A stretch of DNA of 64,000 nucleotides, from contig NZ_CABPSJ010000003.1 of assembly GCF_902459745.1 (NCBI RefSeq), positions 310,001-374,000 of the forward strand, in the 5' to 3' direction. The notes under the pieces are model-generated. The model ran no database searches and had not been told where the DNA came from. It worked only from the letters and a program-made list of their open reading frames with translations. Numbering within the stretch: position 1 is the first letter of the stretch; each line of letters starts with the position of its first letter. Source of the stretch: Pandoraea communis (GTDB lineage Bacteria; Pseudomonadota; Gammaproteobacteria; Burkholderiales; Burkholderiaceae). The translations under genes were made by a program, and so were the position numbers. This document shows, in pieces, positions 56,259-64,000 of this stretch.

Positions 56259-57323
56259 ATGAGCCTGAACGAAGTCATCAATCAATACGGCACGCAACTG
56301 CTGGGCGTGGCCTGGCCGACGGTGTGGGCGCTGGTCCGCATTCTCGTTGTGGCCGTGATCCTGCTGCTGTGCGTGGCGTACCTGATTCTGTGGGAGCGTA
56401 AGCTCATCGGCTGGATGCACGTGCGTCTCGGTCCGAACCGTGTGGGTCCGGCCGGTCTGCTTCAGCCGATCGCCGACGTGTTGAAGCTCCTGCTCAAGGA
56501 AGTCATCACGCCGTCGCAAGTCAGCAAGGGCATTTACGCCATCGCTCCGGTGATGGCGGTGCTGCCGGCCTTTGCGATCTGGGCGGTGATCCCGTTCCAG
56601 CCGGGGGCGGTGCTGGCCGACGTGAACGCCGGTCTGCTGTACGCCATCGCGATCTCGTCGATCGGTGTGTACGGTGTGATTCTCGCCGGTTGGGCATCGA
56701 ACTCGAAGTACGCCTTCCTCGGCGCCATGCGCGCGTCGGCCCAGATGATTTCGTACGAAATCGCCATGGGCTTCGCGCTGGTGACGGTGCTGATGACGGC
56801 TGGCTCGCTCAATCTGTCGGACATCGTGCGCTCGCAAGAGCACGGCATGTTCGCCGGCATGGGGCTGAACCTGTTGTCGTGGAACTGGCTGCCGCTGCTG
56901 CCGATGTTCCTCGTCTACTTCATCTCGGGTATTGCGGAAACGAACCGCCACCCGTTCGACGTGGTGGAAGGTGAGTCGGAAATCGTGGCCGGTCACATGA
57001 TCGAGTACTCGGGCATGGGCTTCGCGCTCTTCTTCCTGGCCGAGTACATCAACATGATCATCATCTCGGCGCTGGCTTCGGTGTTGTTCCTGGGTGGCTG
57101 GAGTGCGCCGTTCGGCTTCCTGTCGTTCATCCCGGGGGTATTCTGGCTGGCGTTCAAGGTGTTCCTGCTGCTGTCGGTGTTCATCTGGGTGCGTGCGACG
57201 TTCCCGCGCTACCGCTACGACCAGATCATGCGTCTGGGCTGGAAAGTTTTCCTGCCGTTGACGATCGTTTGGGTGATCGTGGTGGGTGGCTGGATCATGT
57301 CGCCCTGGAACATCTGGGGCTGA
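56259..57323 (+). CDS. nuoH: NADH-quinone oxidoreductase subunit H
   Basis: NuoH is the membrane subunit that joins the quinone chamber to the proton pumps. The 354-residue protein has about eight helices, with the conserved [19 protein letters not shown] loop, [17 protein letters not shown] and the acidic [16 protein letters not shown] segment at the quinone entry. It begins directly after the nuoG stop (TAAATG). Confidence 0.95.
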   Translation: MSLNEVINQYGTQLLGVAWPTVWALVRILVVAVILLLCVAYLILWERKLIGWMHVRLGPNRVGPAGLLQPIADVLKLLLKEVITPSQVSKGIYAIAPVMAVLPAFAIWAVIPFQPGAVLADVNAGLLYAIAISSIGVYGVILAGWASNSKYAFLGAMRASAQMISYEIAMGFALVTVLMTAGSLNLSDIVRSQEHGMFAGMGLNLLSWNWLPLLPMFLVYFISGIAETNRHPFDVVEGESEIVAGHMIEYSGMGFALFFLAEYINMIIISALASVLFLGGWSAPFGFLSFIPGVFWLAFKVFLLLSVFIWVRATFPRYRYDQIMRLGWKVFLPLTIVWVIVVGGWIMSPWNIWG

Positions 57324-57346
57324 GGCGAACGGAGTAGAGGAATCCC

Positions 57347-57838
57347 ATGGTAAGGGCAATCAAGGACTTTTTCGGCAGTTTCCTGTTGTTGGAACTGCTC
57401 AAGGGCATGGCGCTCACGGGGCGCTACACGTTCGCTCGTAAGGTGACGGTGCAGTTTCCGGAAGAGAAGACGCCGCTGTCGCCGCGTTTTCGCGGTCTGC
57501 ATGCGCTGCGCCGTTATCCGAACGGTGAAGAGCGCTGCATCGCCTGCAAGTTGTGCGAAGCGGTGTGCCCGGCAATGGCCATCACGATCGAGTCGGATGT
57601 GCGTGACGACGGCACTCGCCGTACCACGCGTTACGACATCGATCTGACCAAATGCATTTTCTGCGGCTTCTGCGAAGAAAGCTGCCCGGTGGACTCGATC
57701 GTCGAGACACACATTCTCGAGTATCACGGCGAGAAGCGTGGCGATCTGTACTTCACCAAGGAAATGTTGCTCGCGGTGGGCGATCGTTACGAAAACGAAA
57801 TCGCGGCGGCCAAGGCGGCCGATGCGCCGTACCGTTAA
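57347..57838 (+). CDS. nuoI: NADH-quinone oxidoreductase subunit I
   Basis: NuoI carries two 4Fe-4S clusters (N6a and N6b) linking the peripheral arm to NuoB. The 163-residue protein has ligands Cys64, 67, 70, 74 ([12 protein letters not shown]) and Cys103, 106, 109, 113 ([12 protein letters not shown]) and the usual N-terminal hydrophobic anchor. It begins with the ATG at 57347. Confidence 0.96.
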   Translation: MVRAIKDFFGSFLLLELLKGMALTGRYTFARKVTVQFPEEKTPLSPRFRGLHALRRYPNGEERCIACKLCEAVCPAMAITIESDVRDDGTRRTTRYDIDLTKCIFCGFCEESCPVDSIVETHILEYHGEKRGDLYFTKEMLLAVGDRYENEIAAAKAADAPYR

Positions 57839-57917
57839 GCAGGGCAGGGCGCGGCAGATCGATGGCGCGCCCGGTACGGCAATTGACGTTGGCTAATTCT
57901 CGCGACACCCGGTGATT

Positions 57918-58553
57918 ATGGAATTCACAACCTTTCTTTTCTACGTGTTTGCGCTGATCCTCGTGGTCTCAGGCCTGAAGGTCGTGACCTCGCGCAACCC
58001 CGTGCAGTCGGCACTGTTCCTGGTGCTGGCCTTCTTCAACGCCGCGGCGATCTGGATGCTGCTAGAGGCCGAGTTCCTGGCGATCATGCTGGTGCTCGTC
58101 TACGTCGGCGCGGTGATGGTGCTGTTCCTGTTCGTGGTGATGATGATCGACATCAATCTCGACGAACTGCGACGGGGCTTCGGCAAGTTCATTCCGCTGG
58201 CGAGCACGGTCGGCGCGATCATGATCGTCGAAGCGTCGCTGGTGCTGATGCGCGGCTACGGCGCCACGCGCGCGCCGGTCAAGGCTGTGTCGGCCCCCGA
58301 TGTGCCGAACACCAAAGCGCTCGGTATCGCGCTGTACACCGACTATATCTTTGCCTTCGAAGTGGCAGGTCTGATCCTGCTGGTGGCCGTTGTGGCAGCC
58401 GTTGCGCTCACGATGCGTACCCGTAAGGATCACAAACAGACCGACCCGAGCAAGCAGGTACGCGTGAAGGCGCGCGACCGCGTGCGTCTGGTGTCGATGC
58501 CCGCCGAAGCCCGGCAGCAATCCACCGGCACTGACAAGCCGGCGGCGGAATAA
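57918..58553 (+). CDS. nuoJ: NADH-quinone oxidoreductase subunit J
   Basis: NuoJ is a membrane subunit at the root of the pump arm. The 211-residue protein has five membrane helices with the conserved YVGAVMVLFLFVVMM motif; its tail (about 175-211) is a charged extension. I start at the ATG at 57918 (MEFTTFLFYVFALIL); a GTG two codons earlier is a less likely alternative. It lies 79 bp after nuoI. Confidence 0.93.
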   Translation: MEFTTFLFYVFALILVVSGLKVVTSRNPVQSALFLVLAFFNAAAIWMLLEAEFLAIMLVLVYVGAVMVLFLFVVMMIDINLDELRRGFGKFIPLASTVGAIMIVEASLVLMRGYGATRAPVKAVSAPDVPNTKALGIALYTDYIFAFEVAGLILLVAVVAAVALTMRTRKDHKQTDPSKQVRVKARDRVRLVSMPAEARQQSTGTDKPAAE

Positions 58554-58562
58554 GGAGACAGC

Positions 58563-58874
58563 ATGATGTCGTTGTCGCTAGCGCATTACCTGGTGTTGGG
58601 CGCGATTCTCTTCGCGATCAGCATTACCGGTATCTTCCTCAACCGCAGAAATGTGATTGTGCTGCTGATGGCCATCGAGCTGATGTTGCTCGCGGTCAAT
58701 CTGAACTTCGTCGCGTTCTCGCACTACCTGGGCGACATTGCCGGCCAGGTATTCGTGTTCTTCATTCTTACGGTGGCCGCCGCGGAAGCCGCGATCGGTC
58801 TGGCCATTCTGGTCACGCTGTTCCGTAAGCTCGAAACGGTCAACGTCGAAGATCTCGACCGCCTTAAGGGTTAA
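58563..58874 (+). CDS. nuoK: NADH-quinone oxidoreductase subunit K
   Basis: NuoK is a small three-helix membrane subunit. The 103-residue protein has the conserved [20 protein letters not shown] motif containing the functionally important glutamate, and a second conserved Glu in [19 protein letters not shown] lies before the tandem ATG ATG start. It sits between nuoJ and nuoL. Confidence 0.95.
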   Translation: MMSLSLAHYLVLGAILFAISITGIFLNRRNVIVLLMAIELMLLAVNLNFVAFSHYLGDIAGQVFVFFILTVAAAEAAIGLAILVTLFRKLETVNVEDLDRLKG

Positions 58875-58891
58875 CAAAAGCGAACGCTGTT

Positions 58892-60943
<2,052 letters not shown>

Positions 60944-60961
60944 TAGGGGGAGCCAACAATA

Positions 60962-62443
60962 ATGCAATCGCTACCGCTTCTGAGTCTGGCCATTTGGCTG
61001 CCCATCCTGTCGGGGATCGTTGTCCTCGCAGTGGGGAATGACCGTAACCCGACGGGCGCACGCGTGCTGGCGCTCATCGGTTCGCTGGTGAGCTTCCTGG
61101 TCACGCTACCGCTGATCTCGAACTTCGACGCCAACACGCCGGCGTTCCAGTACGTCGAAAAGACGAGCTGGATCGAGCGTTTCCACATCAACTACTTCCT
61201 GGGCATCGACGGCATCTCGCTGTGGCTGGTCGTGCTGACCGCGCTCATCACGGTGATCGTGGTGATCGCGGGCTGGGAAGTGATCACGGAGCGTGTGTCG
61301 CAGTACATGGCCGCGTTCCTGATCCTCTCGGGGCTGATGATCGGTGTGTTCTCGGCGCAAGACGGCCTGCTGTTCTACGTGTTCTTCGAGGCCACGCTGA
61401 TCCCGATGTACCTGATCATCGGTGTGTGGGGGGGGCCGAACCGTGTGTACGCAGCGTTCAAGTTCTTCCTGTACACGCTGCTCGGCTCGCTGCTGATGCT
61501 GGTCGCGCTGATCTATCTGTACACCGCAACGGGTTCGTTCACGCTGACCGACTGGTACGCGGTGAAGTTGCCGATGAACGTGCAGATACTGCTGTTCGTG
61601 GCGTTCTTCATGGCCTTTGCCGTGAAGGTGCCGATGTGGCCGGTGCACACCTGGTTGCCGGACGCTCACGTGGAAGCGCCGACGGGCGGCTCGGTCGTGC
61701 TGGCCGCCATCATGCTGAAGCTTGGTGCGTACGGTTTCCTGCGCTTCTCGCTGCCGATCGCCCCGGACGCCAGCCACTACCTGTCGGGCTTCATGATTGC
61801 GCTTGCGCTGATCGCCGTCGTCTACATCGGCCTCGTGGCGCTGGTGCAGACCGATATGAAGAAGCTGGTGGCATACTCGTCGATTGCGCACATGGGCTTC
61901 GTGATCCTCGGCTTCTTCATGTTCAGCGAAATCGGCATGCAGGGCGCGCTGGTTCAGATGATCTCGCACGGTTTCGTGTCGGGCGCCATGTTCCTGTGTA
62001 TCGGTGTGCTGTACGACCGCATGCACTCGCGCAACATCGCCGATTACGGCGGTGTGGTGAACACGATGCCGAAGTTTGCGACGTTCTTCATGCTGTTCGC
62101 GATGGCCAACAGCGGTCTGCCGGCGACGTCGGGCTTCGTGGGTGAATTCCTGGTGATTTTGGGCGCCGTGAAGCTGAACTTCTGGGTGGGCCTGCTGGCG
62201 GCCACTTCGCTGATCACCGGTGCGGCTTACTCGCTGTGGATGTACAAGCGCGTGATCTTCGGTGCCATCGCCAACGACCATGTGCGTGAGCTGATCGATA
62301 TCAACAAGCGCGAGTTCTTCATGCTGGCCGTGCTGGCTGCACTCACGCTGTTCATGGGTATCTATCCGAAGCCTTTCACGGACCTGATGCACACCTCCGT
62401 GGTTAACCTCCTCGCCCACGTGGCGCAGACCAAGCTGCCGTAA
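60962..62443 (+). CDS. nuoM: NADH-quinone oxidoreductase subunit M
   Basis: NuoM is an antiporter-like membrane subunit of the pump arm. The 493-residue protein has 14 predicted helices, the conserved GIWGGPNRVYAAFKFFLYT-like segment (IIGVWGGPNRVYAAFKFFLY), VKVPMWPVHTWLPDAHVEAP and SSIAHMGFVILG with the proton-transfer lysines and glutamates in place. It lies 18 bp after nuoL. Confidence 0.95.
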   Translation: MQSLPLLSLAIWLPILSGIVVLAVGNDRNPTGARVLALIGSLVSFLVTLPLISNFDANTPAFQYVEKTSWIERFHINYFLGIDGISLWLVVLTALITVIVVIAGWEVITERVSQYMAAFLILSGLMIGVFSAQDGLLFYVFFEATLIPMYLIIGVWGGPNRVYAAFKFFLYTLLGSLLMLVALIYLYTATGSFTLTDWYAVKLPMNVQILLFVAFFMAFAVKVPMWPVHTWLPDAHVEAPTGGSVVLAAIMLKLGAYGFLRFSLPIAPDASHYLSGFMIALALIAVVYIGLVALVQTDMKKLVAYSSIAHMGFVILGFFMFSEIGMQGALVQMISHGFVSGAMFLCIGVLYDRMHSRNIADYGGVVNTMPKFATFFMLFAMANSGLPATSGFVGEFLVILGAVKLNFWVGLLAATSLITGAAYSLWMYKRVIFGAIANDHVRELIDINKREFFMLAVLAALTLFMGIYPKPFTDLMHTSVVNLLAHVAQTKLP

Positions 62444-62463
62444 TCGGGGAGGACATCTAGATC

Positions 62464-63933
62464 ATGCAAAACATTAATCTGCTGCCTGCGTTGCCGGAGG
62501 CCATCCTGCTGCTCATGATCCTCGTGATCATGATGTGCGACGCGTTCCTCGGCCAGACGCGCAAGCTGAACTACGTTCTGGCACTCATCACGTCTGCGGT
62601 CGTGTCCGTGCTGTGGGCTTGCAATGCCGGGGACCCGGCATCGCACTACCTGTTCGGCAATATGTTCGTCGCCGATCCGATGTCGAACCTGCTCAAGGCC
62701 TTCGGTGGTCTGGCAACGTTCGTCACGTTCATCTACGGCCAGAAGTATCTGGAGGCGCGCGGCCTTGCCCGTGGCGACTTCTATGTCCTCAGCCTGTTCT
62801 CGCTGCTGGGTCTGTCGGTGATGATCTCGGGCAACAACTTCCTGACGCTGTATCTGGGTCTGGAACTGATGTCCCTGTCGCTGTACGCCCTCGCTGCCGT
62901 GTGGCGCGATTCGACGAACGCGACCGAGTCGGCCATGAAGTACTACGTGCTGGGCGCGCTCGCTTCGGGCTTCCTGCTGTACGGCATGTCGATGATGTAC
63001 GGCGCGACCGGTTCGCTCGAACTGGCCAAGGTCTTCGAAGTCATCGCTTCGGGCGCCGTGAACAAGATCGTGCTCGTGTTCGGCGTGGTGTTCGTGGTCG
63101 CCGGTCTGGCGTTCAAGCTGGGCGCTGCTCCGTTCCACATGTGGGTGCCGGACGTCTACCAAGGCGCACCGACCCCGGTCACGCTGCTCATCGGTGGCGC
63201 GCCGAAGCTGGGTGCGTTTGCACTGCTGCTGCGTTTGCTCGTCGAAGGCATGCTGCCGCTGGCGATCGACTGGCAACAGATGCTGATCATCCTGGCGGTG
63301 CTCTCGCTGGTGATCGGTAACCTGACGGCCATCGTGCAGACCAACGTCAAGCGTCTGCTGGCGTATTCGACGATCTCGCACATGGGTTTCGTGCTGCTCG
63401 GCATGCTCTCGGGCGTGGTCGGCGGCAAGATCGACGGTATCGCCGACGCTTACGGTTCGTCGCTGTTCTACAGCGTGATCTACCTGCTGACGACGCTGGG
63501 CACGTTCGGTATCGTGCTGCTGCTCTCGCGCAAGGGCTTTGAAGCCGAGAACCTCACGGATCTGAAGGGCCTGAACCAGCGTAGCCCGTGGTTCGCCTTC
63601 GTCATGCTGATGCTGATGTTCTCGCTGGCCGGCATTCCGCCGCTGGCGGGCTTCTATGCCAAGCTGGCTGTGCTGCAAGCCGTGGTCAACGCCGGTATGG
63701 TGTGGCTGGCCGTCGTGGCCGTGATCGCATCGCTGATCGGCGCGTTCTACTACCTGCGTGTCGTCAAGCTGATGTACTTCGACAAGCCGGAAGACGCCAA
63801 TGCGCTGGAAGGCAGCGGTACGATGCGCTTCGTGCTGTCGCTGAACGGTCTGGTGCTGGTTTATCTGGGCCTGATGCCGGGCTCGTTGATGGATTGGTGC
63901 CTGCGCACCATCAAACTGACGCTGGCCAGCTAA
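62464..63933 (+). CDS. nuoN: NADH-quinone oxidoreductase subunit N
   Basis: NuoN is the third antiporter-like membrane subunit. The 489-residue protein has [52 protein letters not shown] and [13 protein letters not shown] motifs typical of the family. It is the last nuo gene in the window, and its stop at 63933 leaves only 67 bases. No terminator is seen before the window ends. Confidence 0.95.
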   Translation: MQNINLLPALPEAILLLMILVIMMCDAFLGQTRKLNYVLALITSAVVSVLWACNAGDPASHYLFGNMFVADPMSNLLKAFGGLATFVTFIYGQKYLEARGLARGDFYVLSLFSLLGLSVMISGNNFLTLYLGLELMSLSLYALAAVWRDSTNATESAMKYYVLGALASGFLLYGMSMMYGATGSLELAKVFEVIASGAVNKIVLVFGVVFVVAGLAFKLGAAPFHMWVPDVYQGAPTPVTLLIGGAPKLGAFALLLRLLVEGMLPLAIDWQQMLIILAVLSLVIGNLTAIVQTNVKRLLAYSTISHMGFVLLGMLSGVVGGKIDGIADAYGSSLFYSVIYLLTTLGTFGIVLLLSRKGFEAENLTDLKGLNQRSPWFAFVMLMLMFSLAGIPPLAGFYAKLAVLQAVVNAGMVWLAVVAVIASLIGAFYYLRVVKLMYFDKPEDANALEGSGTMRFVLSLNGLVLVYLGLMPGSLMDWCLRTIKLTLAS

Positions 63934-64000
63934 GCGGCCGGGGACGTTCGGAAGCGCGACGTCGGCGAAGGCAACGACGCCGACAGGAAACCGGGCAGGG

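Noticed and set aside
53913-57359. 1148-codon open frame on the minus strand over nuoG and nuoH
   Set aside because: It is antisense to clear complex I genes, is rich in Arg, His and Gln, and lacks any family motif.

Overview
The window is a gene-dense, GC-rich piece of a bacterial chromosome made almost entirely of housekeeping genes. Gene order (hscB-hscA-fdx-iscX; prfB-lysS; lolC-lolD; pyrG-kdsA-eno-ftsB; qor-tpiA-secG-tRNA-Leu-nuoA to nuoN) and the protein sequences point to a betaproteobacterium of the Burkholderiaceae. Pandoraea is my best guess, from memory of the family; I could not run a search. I see no phage, insertion sequence, CRISPR array, secretion cluster or other recently acquired block.

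Layout. 1-3400: the second half of an iron-sulphur assembly (isc) operon. 3485-5271: a glycine-zipper envelope protein and an unrecognised 200-residue protein. 5277-5483: remnants of decayed genes. 5605-8753 (minus strand): prfB with its programmed frameshift, an Ivy-type lysozyme inhibitor and lysS. 8835-10174: a small DUF1127-like protein divergent from a LysR regulator. 10282-13055 (minus): recJ and an overlapping phosphoglycerate-mutase-like gene. 13227-19202: lolC, lolD, a TatD-type hydrolase and comEC. 19445-24951: an alpha/beta hydrolase, pyrG, kdsA, eno and ftsB. 25034-27252 (minus): a repeat-bearing lipoprotein, hslO and a gamma carbonic anhydrase. 27302-36370 (plus): DUF455 ferritin-like protein, hydrolase, PHP phosphatase, YciO, M50 protease, trpS, methyltransferase, dapA, bamC and an MBL hydrolase. 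36504-43103: Ala-repeat lipoprotein, roxA, slyD, a metallophosphoesterase-like protein and mutS. 43412-46003: a membrane diguanylate cyclase and a solo LuxR-type protein. 46421-63933: quinone oxidoreductase, tpiA, secG, tRNA-Leu(GAG) and the complete 14-gene nuo operon for respiratory complex I.

Several groups act together: Fe-S assembly feeds the many clusters of complex I; LolC/LolD export and BamC serve outer-membrane biogenesis; RF2, LysRS, TrpRS, RoxA, YciO and SlyD serve translation and folding. I found no convincing new multi-gene system. The observations I rate most worth checking are a secreted metallophosphoesterase relative whose usual metal-binding motifs all appear substituted (39045-40394), the lysozyme-inhibitor gene inside the prfB-lysS operon, the gene remnants at 5277-5483, the repeat-built lipoproteins, and unexplained RNA hairpins at 101-185, 43332-43376 and 51964-51984. 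Starts were re-chosen by domain alignment and ribosome-binding sites, so several genes are shorter than their longest reading frame.
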